A DNA stretch of 60,000 nucleotides from the NCBI GenBank assembly GCA_016715405.1, contig JADKAE010000010.1, positions 1-60,000 on the forward strand, given 5' to 3'. Below the pieces are notes generated by a model. The model was given only the letters and a program-made list of their open reading frames with translations. It was not told where the DNA came from and did not search any database. The DNA is from Saprospiraceae bacterium (lineage in GTDB: Bacteria; Bacteroidota; Bacteroidia; Chitinophagales; Saprospiraceae). Both the position numbers and the translations under genes were made by a program. Of this stretch, positions 46,560-56,644 are shown in pieces (position 1 is the first letter of the stretch; each line of letters starts with the position of its first letter).

Positions 46560-47394
46560 ATGGACCAACAAAAACAAATCTACTTTCACGTACGGCTCGG
46601 AAAAACCGCTTCCACCTACCTCCAGACTCGCTTTTTTACCAAATTAAAAGGCATCCACTATATCCATACTTCTTTATACAAAAAAAGCAAAAAAATAATC
46701 CAGCAAACCGACCACCCCAAATACCTCGTCTCAAGAGAATTTGACCAACAGCTGGAATCAGAAGTAAAATGGTTTTCTTCCGATTTTCCCGATGCCAAAA
46801 CAATCGTATTTTTCAGACGGCAAGACGGCTGGATAGCCTCGCAGTATAAGCGCTTCGTGAAAAATGGATTTCCCGGCGCCTTCACCCAATTTATCGATGT
46901 AGAAAAAGATAATGGTTATTGGAAAAAAGAAGACCTGCTATTTTATCCCAAATTAAAAACATTAGAGCATTATTTTAAATCCAAACCGCTGGTATTATTC
47001 TACGAAGAATTTAAAAAAGACCCCATTCCCGTATTCAACAAACTATGCGATTTTATGGGCGCCGAATACGACATCAACGAAGTTGATCTATCGCCCAAAC
47101 ACGTATCGTACAATGAAAAGCAATTAAAAGTCATCCGAAAAATAGGCTGGCGCTTTTTCCGGCCCAACATGCCGCCCATCAAAAATCCGGTATTGCGATT
47201 TTTGCGGCGCATTTACCACATGGCTATCCGTTATCCCATTTTATACGGCGCGTTGCTTGTTCCCGAATCCTGGGTAAATCCCGAACCGCTCATCCCCCGC
47301 CGAATTGGAAAAAGTAAAAAAGGTTTTTGAAGAAGACTGGAATCGATGCCAGGAGTATGCGGCCAGGGTAGTGCCGGGAAGCGCCGTGGAGTGA
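46560..47394 (+). CDS. sulfotransferase-like protein (frame break at the end)
   Basis: About 277 residues. The start QIYFHVRLGKTASTYLQTRFF is the 5'-phosphosulfate loop of PAPS-dependent sulfotransferases. DAKTIVFFRRQDGWIASQYKRFV is the 3'-phosphate part (the R...S motif). KPLVLFYEEFKKDP and LCDFMGAEYDI are other family blocks. The frame breaks at the CCCCC run 47294-47298; removing one C gives PLIPAELEKVKKVFEEDWNR to a stop at 47394. It lies 155 bases after cysNC, which makes PAPS, so the two probably work together. The acceptor (polysaccharide, lipid or small molecule) is unknown. Confidence 0.82.
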
Positions 47395-47395
47395 G

Positions 47396-47480
47396 GACTT
47401 TGCGACTTTGCGAAAGAGGTGACATCTTCGCGAGGCACGAGCGAAGGTCATCTCTTCCTGTCATTTCGACTCTGCCGACT
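47396..47480. repeat. hairpin-rich word block
   Basis: ACTTTGCGACTTTGCG, then an imperfect hairpin (GAGGTGAC...CTTCGC with GCGAAGGTCATCTC), then CTGCCGACTGCCGACTGC. A dense version of the tandem-word pattern between two genes. Confidence 0.5.
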
Positions 47481-47503
47481 GCCGACTGCTAAAACCTAAA
47501 ACA

Positions 47504-48428
47504 ATGAAACACATCATCCTAATCACACTCTTTTTTCTCCACATTTTCATGGCCTTCAGCCAGCCCGACTCCCTGCCTTACGTCATCGTCCTCGGCGTAG
47601 CACAGGATGGCGGCTACCCACATATAGGCTGCCAACGCCAATGCTGCAAAATGAGTTGGGAAAATGAGGAGATGCGAAGGCACGTCGTTTCACTGGCTTT
47701 AGTTGATCCGATGGAAAAAAAATGGTGGTTATTTGAAGCTACTCCCGATATCAACGAACAATTACACCTATTTTCTACGCTTACGAAAAACGCGTACAGC
47801 TATCTTCCCCAGGGCATTTTTATTACCCACGCACATATCGGCCATTATACCGGGTTGATGGAATTGGGAAGAGAGGCCCTTGGGCAAAAGGCATGCCGGT
47901 ATATACATTACCTCGCATGGCTTCTTTTTTGGAAAATAACGGCCCCTGGGGGCAACTCGTGCAATTGAAAATATTGAGCTAAAAATATTACATGCTGATT
48001 CCACTTTGCCATTAACACCCAAAATTGACATTATTCCATTTACGGTGCCACACAGGGATGAATATTCTGAAACTGCCGGTTTTTATATTTTTACAAAAAA
48101 TAAAAAATACCTGTTTATTCCCGATATTGACAAATGGTCGAAATTTGAAAAAAATATATTAGACGTAGTTAAAAATGTAGACATCGCATTTTTGGATGCT
48201 ACTTTTTGCAACGCCGGCGAATTGCCCAATAGAAATATGGAGGAAGTGCCACATCCATTTGTGATTGAAACCATGACATTATTTAAAAAAGAAACTATTG
48301 AAATTAAAAAGAAAATTCATTTTATCCATTTCAACCACACCAACCCCATTTTGTGGGACGAAAATCAAAGACAACAGATTATTCAGGCCGGATTTAACAT
48401 CGCTATACAAGGCGCTATGTATAAATAA
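47504..48428 (+). CDS. metallo-beta-lactamase fold protein, PqqB-like (two frame breaks)
   Basis: After repair about 308 residues. A signal peptide (MKHIILITLFFLHIFMAFSQ) is followed by VLGVAQDGGYPHIGCQRQCC, the opening of PqqB-like proteins, and THAHIGHYTGLMELGREAL. The metal-binding motif is H-A-H-I-G-H in place of the usual HxHxDH. Adding one A at 47886-47889 gives KGMPVYTLPRMASFLENNGPWG, and adding one A at 47968-47971 gives LKNIELKILHADSTLPLTPK; then PHRDEYSETAGFYIF and LFIPDIDKWSKF follow as in the family. No pqq operon is present, and the protein is exported, so it is not PQQ synthesis. The role is unknown. Confidence 0.78.
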
Positions 48429-48540
48429 TTGATTGACGTTGACCTGCATTTGGAGGGAAAAAATATTTCTTTTTTATTCAAAAATCACCCCTCCACTAGC
48501 CGGGATGGTTGTATATTGTAGGCTAAACACTACTGATACT

Positions 48541-51103
48541 ATGGCATCATCCCCTGCAACCCACAGCCCTAAAGGCAAAGCGGCAAAAACCTACACATTT
48601 GCCGAGGCATTCACAGCCACCACGGCGTATTTCGGAGGCGACGAACTCGCCGCCAACGTGTGGATCAACAAATACGCCCTCAAAGACGCCTACGGCAACC
48701 TCTACGAACGCACCCCCGATGATATGCACAGGCGTATCGCACGCGAGATAGCCCGCATTGAAGCCAGGTATCCCAACCCCCTTAGCGAAGAAGACGTATT
48801 TGAACTGCTGAGCGATTTTCGATATATCGTGCCGCAGGGCAGTCCTATGGCGGGTATTGGCAACAACTACCAGGTTTCCTCGCTGTCCAATTGCTTCGTC
48901 ATCGGCAACCACGCCGATTCCTACGGCGGCATTATTCGCACCGACGAAGAACAGGTGCAACTCATGAAACGACGCGGGGGCGTGGGCCACGACCTATCGC
49001 ATATCCGCCCCAAAGGCAGCCCCGTGATGAACTCGGCGCTTACCTCTACCGGTATCGCGCCGTTTATGGAGCGTTACTCAAATTCTACGCGCGAAGTAGC
49101 CCAGGACGGTCGCCGCGGCGCCCTGATGCTGACGATCTCCATCAAACACCCCGACGCCGAGAATTTTATCGACGCCAAACTCGAACAGGGCAAGGTGACC
49201 GGCGCCAACGTGTCGGTACGCATCGACGACGAATTCATGAAGGCCGCTATTGACGGCCAACCCTATATGCAACAATTTCCCATTGACTCCGCCACGCCGA
49301 CCTTTGAAAAAAAGATCGACGCCGCGCAGCTATGGCACAAGATCGTCTACAACGCCTGGAAATCCGCCGAACCTGGCGTGCTTTTCTGGGATACCATCCT
49401 GCGCGAATCGGTGCCCGATTGCTACGCCGACCTGGGTTACCGCACGATCTCTACCAACCCCTGCGGCGAAATACCACTATGTCCATACGATAGCTGCCGC
49501 CTGCTGGCCATCAACCTTTACAGTTATGTGAAAGAGCCTTTTACGCCCAAAGCCCGCTTCGACTTTGAAAAATTTGGCCGCCACGTGCAATACGCCCAGC
49601 GCATCATGGACGACATCATCGACCTGGAGCTGGAAAAAATAGACCGCATCGAGGAAAAAATAGGCACAGACCCCGAACTGGATAATATCAAAGACGTAGA
49701 AAGACAATTGTGGAAAAAGATCCGCAAAACCTGTATTGAAGGCCGCCGCACCGGCGTGGGTATTACCGCCGAAGGCGATATGCTGGCCGCCCTTGGACTG
49801 CGCTACGGCAGCGATGAGGCGATCTCTTTTGCCGTCGACGTGCAGCGCACGGTGGCCCTCAACGCCTACCGCGCATCGGTAGATATGGCCCGCGAACGCG
49901 GCCCGTTCCCCATCTACGACGCCAGCAGGGAAATGAAAAATCCCTTCATTAGCAGACTAAAAGAAGCCGATCCCACTCTATACGACGATATGGTGAAATA
50001 CGGCCGCCGCAATATCGCCCTGCTCACGATCGCCCCTACCGGCACGACGAGCCTGATGACCCAAACGACTTCGGGTATCGAGCCGGTATTTATGGTGAGC
50101 TACAAACGCCGCCGCAAGGTGAACCCCAACGACAAATCGGCCAATGTGACCTTTATCGATGAGGTTGGCGACCATTGGGAAGAATACCACGTGTTCCACC
50201 ACCGCTTTGTAGATTGGCTGAAAGCCCGCCACGACAACGTGGAGGAAATCACCCATCTGCCCGCCGAAGAACTACAGGCCATTATCAACCAGTCGCCTTA
50301 TTATAAAGCCACTGCCAACGATGTCGACTGGGTGCAAAAAGTAAAAATGCAGGGCGCCATACAGAAATGGGTAGACCACTCTATTTCGGTAACGGTAAAT
50401 GTCCCCCAGGATACCCCGGTAGAAATGGTCAAGCAAATCTACCAGACGAGCTGGGAATACGGGTGCAAAGGCTGTACCATCTACCGCGACGGCTCGCGGT
50501 CGGGTGTACTGGTAGCAGACACCCCCAAAGCTTCCAAAAACAGGTTTTCCACGAAACCATGCCTCCCAAACGCCCCGAGCGCCTCGAAGCCAATATCGTT
50601 CGGTTTATGAACAACGACGAACCCTGGATGGCCGTGATCGGGCTTTACGAAGGCAAACCCTACGAAATATTCACCGGCCGCGCCATCGATATTTTCAAAT
50701 TTCCCGATTATGTAAAAACGGGATGGATCATCAAACACAAAGACGAAACCGGCGCCAATCGCTATGACTTCCAATTTGTAGACCGCGACGGCTACCGCGT
50801 GACGATCGAGGGCCTCTCCCGGTCTTTCAACAAAACTTACTGGAATTACGCCCGCCTCATCTCGGGTATAATGCGCCACGGTATGCCGCTGCAACACATG
50901 GTTGATCTGATCGACAGCCTGAATGTAGAAGAAGATTATATCAATACCTGGAAAAACGGGGTAGTACGAGCACTGAAGCAATACATTCCCGACGGCACCC
51001 GCGCAGTAAAGCGCAATGCCCCTCCTGCCACGACCCAGAAGGATTGCTGTACACCGAAGGCTGCCTGCGCTGCAAAAGCTGCGGGTATTCGGAGTGCGGG
51101 TAG
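48541..51103 (+). CDS. nrdJ: adenosylcobalamin-dependent (class II) ribonucleotide reductase (two frame breaks)
   Basis: It makes deoxyribonucleotides without oxygen, using a B12 radical; about 854 residues. Blocks seen: YQVSSLSNCFVIG with the first redox Cys, RGGVGHDLSHIRPKGSPV, STNPCGEIPLCPYDSC with the radical Cys and its Glu, and TGTTSLMTQTTSGIEPVF. The tail is a Cys-rich swinging arm. Adding one A at 50536-50540 joins VADTPKASKKQVFHETMPP. Adding one base near 51020-51035 restores DPEGLLYTEGCLRCKSCGYSECG before TAG 51103. The start is ATG 48541, as an upstream extension to 48433 is not conserved-looking. No B12 riboswitch was seen upstream. Confidence 0.88.
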
Positions 51104-51122
51104 GGGGTTGTGGAAAATTTCA

Positions 51123-51153
51123 TTGTTATTCCAAAGTAAACCCCGTACCTTTG
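51123..51153 (+). promoter_or_regulatory. promoter of glnN
   Basis: TTG at 51123-51125, a 20-bp spacer, and TACCTTTG at 51146-51153; ATG follows at 51173. This is the best vegetative promoter match in the window. Confidence 0.7.
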
Positions 51154-51172
51154 CGGCGCAAAAAAAACTGCT

Positions 51173-53362
51173 ATGAGCCTTACCCGTTTCAACGCACTCG
51201 ATGCAGTGCAAAACCGCTCGCCTTTCGATCTCGAATACATGGAGGCGCCCGATCATAAAATTTCCGCCTTTTTCGGCTGCAACGTATTCACCGACAGCGT
51301 TATGCAGGAATACTTGCCCGAAGACGTGCACCACAACCTCAAAACCGCCATCTCTTCGGGTGCAAAAATATCGCGCGAAGATGCCGACGTGATTGCCAGC
51401 GCTATGAAACACTGGGCGATGGACCGCGGCGCCACGCACTATACGCACTGGTTTCAACCCCTCACCGGGCGCACTGCAGAAAAACACGACGCCTTTTTTA
51501 CGCTCAATCACGAAGGAAAAGCCGTAGAAGAATTCAACGGCGACGCCCTGGCTCAGCAAGAACCCGACGGCTCCAGCTTTCCCGGCGGCGGCCTCCGCTC
51601 TACCTTCGAAGCGCGTGGTTATACTGCCTGGGACCCCTCCTCTCCGGCGTTTATCCTCGAAGTGGGCGAGGGAAAAACCCTTTGCATACCCACCATTTTT
51701 GTGACTTACTCCGGCGATGCGCTCGACTATAAATTGCCCCTGCTTAAATCACAGGCTTATCTCGAAAAAGCAGCCATCCCGGTGTGCCGCCTGTTTGACG
51801 ATAATGTCAATCGCGTGATGACGACGCTCGGCTGGGAACAGGAATACTTTCTCATCGATGAATCGCTGTACAACGCGCGCCCCGACCTGGTGATGACCGG
51901 CCGCACCCTGCTGGGCAAACATTCGCCGAAAGGCCAGCAACTCGAAGACCATTACTTTGGCTCTATTCCCGAGCGCGTATACGCATTCATGCGCGACCTC
52001 GAAACCGAGTGCCACAAGCTGGGCATCCCGGTGCGCACCCGCCACAACGAGGTAGGCCCCGCCCAATACGAGCTGGCGCCCATGTACGAAGAAGTCAACG
52101 TAGCCGTAGACCACAACCAGCTGCTGATGGACCTGATGGATCGCGTGGCGCATCGCCACCGTTTCCGCGTATTGCTGCACGAAAAACCCTTCGCAGGCGT
52201 CAACGGCTCAGGCAAGCACAACAACTGGTCGATGGCCACCGATACCGGCAAAAACCTGCTGTCGCCCGGTCCTACGCCGGGCCGCAACCTGCGCTTTCTT
52301 ACTTTTTGTAAATACCATCAAAGCCGTGCACCGCTATGCCGACCTCCTGCGCGCCAGTGTGGCTTCGGCTTCCAACGACCACCGCCTCGGCGCCAACGAA
52401 GCGCCGCCGGCTATCATCTCCGTATTTATCGGCGAATCGCTCACCAAAGTGCTCCACGATATCGAAGCCGGCATCGTGGCCGACGCCGCCGGCGTCAAGG
52501 AATTGCTCGACCTGCTCAGCAAAATCCCCAACCTCGAACGCGACAATACCGACCGCAACCGCACTTCGCCTTTTGCCTTTACAGGCAATAAGTTTGAAAT
52601 ACGCATGGTGGGGTCTTCAATGAACTGCGCCGCGCCTATGACTGTGATGAATACCATAGTGGGCCGGCAATTGCTCGAGTTTAAAGAAGAAACCGATGCG
52701 CTTATCAAAAAGGAATGGACAAAGACAGCGCCATTCTGAGCGTGCTCAAGCAGTATATCACAGAATCGAAGCCTATCCTGTTTGAAGGCGACGGCTACAG
52801 CGACGCCTGGAAAGAAGAAGCGGCCCGCCGCGGACTCAGCAATACGCCCAATACCCCCGACGCACTGTCTACCTACCTGAGCGAGGAAGTCCTCGACCTG
52901 TTTACCCAAAGCGGCGTATTTACCGAAAGGGAATTGCACGCCCACTACGACGTGATGTGCGAAAGCTATAACCTGAAACTGCAGATCGAATCGCGCACAT
53001 TGGGCGAAATGGTGGTCAACCACATCCTGCCCGCGGCTATCCGCTATCAGACCATGCTGGCAGATAACGTGGCTTCACTAAAAGCCATCGAAATGCCCGA
53101 AGAAACCTACCAGGCTCAACTTGACGTGGTGCGCCGCATCAGCGAAAACGTGAACCGCATGAAAACCAGCGTAGAACAAATGACTACCGCCCGCAAAGAG
53201 GCTAATAGGATAGCGCACGCCATCGACAAAGCCATGGCCTACTGCAATCTCGTCAAACCCCACATGCAGGAAATCCGGGTATATGCCGACCGCCTCGAAT
53301 ACCTGGTGGAAGACCAGGAGTGGCCGCTGGTGAAGTATCGCGAGCTGATGTTTTTAAGATAA
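51173..53362 (+). CDS. glnN: type III glutamine synthetase (two frame breaks)
   Basis: It makes glutamine from glutamate, ammonia and ATP. About 729 residues, the GlnN length. Blocks seen: ATHYTHWFQPLTGRTAEKHD, AYTAWDPSS-like text, WEQEYFLIDE, RTRHNEVGPAQYELAPMYE, FAGVNGSGKHNNWSMAT and FTGNKFEIRMVGSSMNC. The frame changes at the five-T run 52303-52307 (one fewer T gives FLTFVNTIKAVHRYADLL) and again at 52715-52716 (one more A gives IKKEMDKDSAILSVLKQY). The C-terminal helical part (EMVVNHILPAAIRYQTML, and so on) is type III-specific. Confidence 0.93.
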
Positions 53363-53396
53363 TCTCGTTTTGATTAACGTTTTGGGCTAAAATACA

Positions 53397-53412
53397 TTGT
53401 TTTCTTAAACAA
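53397..53412. promoter_or_regulatory. operator-like palindrome before the carotenoid operon
   Basis: TTGTTT-TCTT-AAACAA, six-base perfect arms, 54 bases before the crtI start. It has the AT-rich form of sites bound by MerR/CarA-type regulators, but no regulator gene is present. Confidence 0.4.
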
Positions 53413-53433
53413 AACGATACACCTGCTGTTGAG

Positions 53434-53467
53434 AAGGTTGTTAAACGAAAAAACGCAAAACAACCTT
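53434..53467 (+). promoter_or_regulatory. leader hairpin over the crtI start codon
   Basis: AAGGTTGTT (53434-53442) pairs perfectly with AACAACCTT (53459-53467). The second arm includes the first two bases of the TTG start (53466-53468), so folding would hide the start. Confidence 0.45.
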
Positions 53468-54941
53468 GAGCAAGCGAGTTATTGTAATTGGATCCGGATT
53501 TGCAGGGCTTTCGGCAGCCACTAACCTGGCTGCAAAGGGCTTTGACGTCACCGTGTTGGAGAAAAACGACGTACCTGGCGGCCGCGCCCGCAAGTTCGAA
53601 GTAGACGGGTACATGTTCGATATGGGTCCCAGCTGGTACTGGATGCCCGACGTATTTGAACAGTATTTTGGCAGCTTCGGCAAAAAACCGTCCGATTATT
53701 ACGAGCTCGTACGACTCGACCCTTCCTACCGCATCATTTTCGGAAAAGACGATATCATGGAAGTGCCTGCGTATCGCGAGGCGCTAAAAGCCATGTTTGA
53801 GCGCTACGAACCGGGCAGCAGCCGGCAATTGGAGCGCTTTCTTGCCGAAGCCGAATACAAATACCGGGTGGGCATGGGAGAATTTGTGCACAAACCCAGC
53901 CATTCGATCTTGGAATTTGCCGACCTGCGCATCCTCATCAGCATGTTCCGCCTGCAAATGTTCAATTCGATGTCGGCCCACGTGCGCAAACTTTTCAAAA
54001 ACGAACAGCTCATCCAGCTACTCGAATTTCCCGTGTTATTCCTCGGCGCTACCCCCGAAAAAACGCCGGCTATGTACAGCCTGATGAACTATGCCGACCT
54101 CGAATTGGGCACCTGGTACCCTATGGGCGGCATGTTCAAAATCGTAGAAGCCATGATCGACCTGGCCCGCGAAAAAGGCGTAAAATTCGAACTCGGCCAG
54201 GAAGTACGGCAAATAGTAGTCGAAAACGGCCGCGCTACCCAGGTTGTTACCCAAAATAAGACCTACCCCGCCGACATCGTAGTAGGCGGCGCCGACTACC
54301 ACCATGTAGAACAACAACTACTGCCTGCTGCACACAGACAATATTCCCCGGCCTATTGGGATCGCCGCACCATGGCGCCTTCGTCGTTGCTATTTTATTT
54401 GGGTGTAAACAAACGAATAGAAGGCCTCAAGCACCACAACCTATACTTTGACGAAGACCTCAAACAACACGCCATTGAGATCTACGACAATCCGAAGTGG
54501 CCCGAAAAGCCCCTGTTTTACGTCTGCGCGCCATCGGTCACCGACCCCAGCGTAGCGCCGGAGGGTTGCGAAAACCTCTTTGTATTGATTCCACTGGCCC
54601 CCGGCCTCGAAGACACGCCCGAGCGCAGGGAAGAATACTACGACATCGTCATGACCCGCCTGGAGCACATGACAGGGCAGGATATCCGTTCAAATGTAGT
54701 CTACAAGCGCTCTTTTGCACACCAGGATTTCGAGCGAGACTACCATGCTTTCAAGGGTAACGCCTACGGTTTGGCCAACACATTGCTGCAAACCGCCTTT
54801 TTAAAACCCAAAATGAGAAGCAAAACGGTAAATAATTTGTACTTTACAGGTCAGCTGACCACTCCAGGGCCTGGTGTACCCCCTTCACTCATCTCGGGAC
54901 AGGTAGTTGCCGACGTCATCACCAAAGCCTTTACACCCTAA
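53466..54941 (+). CDS. crtI: phytoene desaturase
   Basis: An FAD-dependent desaturase/isomerase of 491 residues that turns phytoene into lycopene at the membrane. The FAD fold opens the protein (VIVIGSGFAGLSAATNLA, then VLEKNDVPGGRARKFE, MGPSWYWMPDVFEQYF). The C-terminal block YFTGQLTTPGPGVPPSLISGQ is the CrtI signature. The start is a TTG at 53466; there is no upstream ATG in frame, and the conserved nucleotide-binding strand begins five residues later. crtB follows after a 21-base gap. The frame is intact. Confidence 0.93.
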   Translation: MSKRVIVIGSGFAGLSAATNLAAKGFDVTVLEKNDVPGGRARKFEVDGYMFDMGPSWYWMPDVFEQYFGSFGKKPSDYYELVRLDPSYRIIFGKDDIMEVPAYREALKAMFERYEPGSSRQLERFLAEAEYKYRVGMGEFVHKPSHSILEFADLRILISMFRLQMFNSMSAHVRKLFKNEQLIQLLEFPVLFLGATPEKTPAMYSLMNYADLELGTWYPMGGMFKIVEAMIDLAREKGVKFELGQEVRQIVVENGRATQVVTQNKTYPADIVVGGADYHHVEQQLLPAAHRQYSPAYWDRRTMAPSSLLFYLGVNKRIEGLKHHNLYFDEDLKQHAIEIYDNPKWPEKPLFYVCAPSVTDPSVAPEGCENLFVLIPLAPGLEDTPERREEYYDIVMTRLEHMTGQDIRSNVVYKRSFAHQDFERDYHAFKGNAYGLANTLLQTAFLKPKMRSKTVNNLYFTGQLTTPGPGVPPSLISGQVVADVITKAFTP

Positions 54942-54962
54942 TCCTGCAAATAACTATTGACC

Positions 54963-55799
54963 ATGATGCAACTATACAACGACACCTGCATGGCTTGTAG
55001 CCAGTTGATCACCAAGCGCTACAGCACCTCCTTTTCGATGGGTATCCGCGTGTTCGACGAGCATTTGCGGCCGCCTATCTATGCCGTTTACGGATTTGTG
55101 CGTTTTGCCGATGAAATCGTAGATACCTTCCACGATTATCCCAAAGCGCAATTGCTGGATCGCTTCAGGAAGGATACTTATGAAGCCATTGAAGAACGAA
55201 TCAGCCTCAACCCCGTATTGCAGGCCTTCCAAGAAACCGTGCACCGCTACGGCACAGAACGCGAGCTCATCGACGCGTTCCTGCGCAGCATGGAAATGGA
55301 CCTGCACCACCACACCTACGAAGACAGCCTTTACCAAGAATATATCTACGGCTCCGCCGAAGTGGTAGGCCTCATGTGCCTGCGCGTCTTCTGCGACGGC
55401 GACAATGATCTCTACGACCGTCTTAAAGCGCCGGCCCGCAGTCTGGGCGCGGCATTCCAAAAAATCAATTTCCTGCGCGACATGCGCAGCGATTTCGACG
55501 AGCGGGGACGGGTGTACTTCCCCGGCGTCGATTTCACAGCCTTCACCCCCGAAGACAAATTGATGATCGAAGCCGACATCAAAAAAGACTTCGACGACGC
55601 GCTGAAAGGTATCGTAGAATTGCCGCGTGGCGCCCGCTTCGGCGTTTACCTGGCTTATGTATACTATATTAATTTGTTTAAAAAAATCAGGCGTGCGCCG
55701 GCTACCCGCGTTACTAAAGAACGTATCCGGGTAAACGACGGTCGGAAAATATACCTGCTTTTCAGCTCGGCGCTTAAACACAGTTTCAACTTGTTCTGA
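54963..55799 (+). CDS. crtB: phytoene synthase
   Basis: It joins two geranylgeranyl diphosphates to phytoene. 278 residues. The two Asp-rich, Mg-binding motifs are VRFADEIVDTFHDYP at about 45 and NFLRDMRSDFDERGR at about 175, and SAEVVGLMCLRVF lies between them. ATG 54963 is preferred over TTG 54957. The stop TGA overlaps the ATG of the cyclase by one base (TGATG), which points to coupled translation. Confidence 0.93.
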   Translation: MMQLYNDTCMACSQLITKRYSTSFSMGIRVFDEHLRPPIYAVYGFVRFADEIVDTFHDYPKAQLLDRFRKDTYEAIEERISLNPVLQAFQETVHRYGTERELIDAFLRSMEMDLHHHTYEDSLYQEYIYGSAEVVGLMCLRVFCDGDNDLYDRLKAPARSLGAAFQKINFLRDMRSDFDERGRVYFPGVDFTAFTPEDKLMIEADIKKDFDDALKGIVELPRGARFGVYLAYVYYINLFKKIRRAPATRVTKERIRVNDGRKIYLLFSSALKHSFNLF

Positions 55800-56644
55800 T
55801 GCAGGAAAAAAAACCGGTCGGGACTACGCTCAAATCTTTTCTTGTAGCCATACCCATCGCCGTGGTGGCCGTGCAATGGCTGCTGTCAAAGTCTGTAGTT
55901 CCTGGCCTTCAAAGCGAGGTATTCCAGGTAGCCCGCCTGTCGTGGCTCGAAACGCCGTATGCCTACCTCTATCTTCACATTTTTACTTTCGTGCCGATAT
56001 TTCTGCTCAGCTTCGACAAAAATGTGCACTACTACACCCGCTGGCGTTATCTGCTGCCTGCCATTACCCTTGTAGCGGCGTTTTTTATCGGCTGGGATGC
56101 GCTTTTCACCGCGCGCGGCGTGTGGGGGTTCAACGATACCTACGTATTAGGAATACATTTTGCGGATTTGCCGCTGGAGGAATGGCTCTTCTTTTTCATC
56201 GTGCCCTTTGCCTGCGTTTTTATTTACGAGTGTTTGAATTTTTATGTAAAAAAAGACTGGCTGGGGCCATATGATAAGCAAATCACCATTGGCCTGATTG
56301 TCATTTTATTGTTGACAGGCGGCTGGTTTTGGCAGCAATTATACACTGTATCGGCTTGTCTGCTAAGCGCAGCCCTGCTGCTGTACCACTTGTTTTTTCT
56401 CCCTGTTTCCTGGCGTGGTCGCTTCTATTTGGCCTATGCCGTCAGTCTCATTCCTTTTTTGTTGGTAAACGGCGTGCTCACCGGCGGTTACACCCAACAG
56501 CCGGTTGTGCTCTACAATCCCGAAGAAATGATTGGCTTTCGCCTCACTTCGGTGCCCGTAGAGGACACCGCGTATGGTTTTTTAATGATTTTGGGGGTGA
56601 CGACTTTGTATGAGAGGTTTAGGGGTGACAGGGCAGTTTCCTAA
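55799..56644 (+). CDS. lycopene cyclase, fused heterodimer (CarR/CrtYcd) type
   Basis: A membrane protein of 281 residues with seven to eight helices and two lycopene cyclase domains. The first ends in DALFTARGVWGFNDTYVLGI and then DLPLEEWLFFFIVPFACVFIYE, the hallmark with its PxExxxF core. The second ends with TSVPVEDTAYGFLMILGVTTLYE, the same hallmark again. It turns the ends of lycopene into beta (or other) rings. Bacteroidota often place crtZ here as well; no hydroxylase is present. The stop overlaps the convergent serine hydrolase in the bases CTAA. Confidence 0.88.
   Translation: MQEKKPVGTTLKSFLVAIPIAVVAVQWLLSKSVVPGLQSEVFQVARLSWLETPYAYLYLHIFTFVPIFLLSFDKNVHYYTRWRYLLPAITLVAAFFIGWDALFTARGVWGFNDTYVLGIHFADLPLEEWLFFFIVPFACVFIYECLNFYVKKDWLGPYDKQITIGLIVILLLTGGWFWQQLYTVSACLLSAALLLYHLFFLPVSWRGRFYLAYAVSLIPFLLVNGVLTGGYTQQPVVLYNPEEMIGFRLTSVPVEDTAYGFLMILGVTTLYERFRGDRAVS

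Noticed and set aside
48429..48540. Cobalamin riboswitch upstream of class II ribonucleotide reductase
   Set aside because: The 112-base gap is AT-rich and lacks the conserved B12-box sequence and length.
50500..50560. Intein or programmed frameshift in the ribonucleotide reductase gene
   Set aside because: The break is a simple five-A run as in other genes, with no slippery site and downstream pseudoknot that I could see, and no intein motifs.
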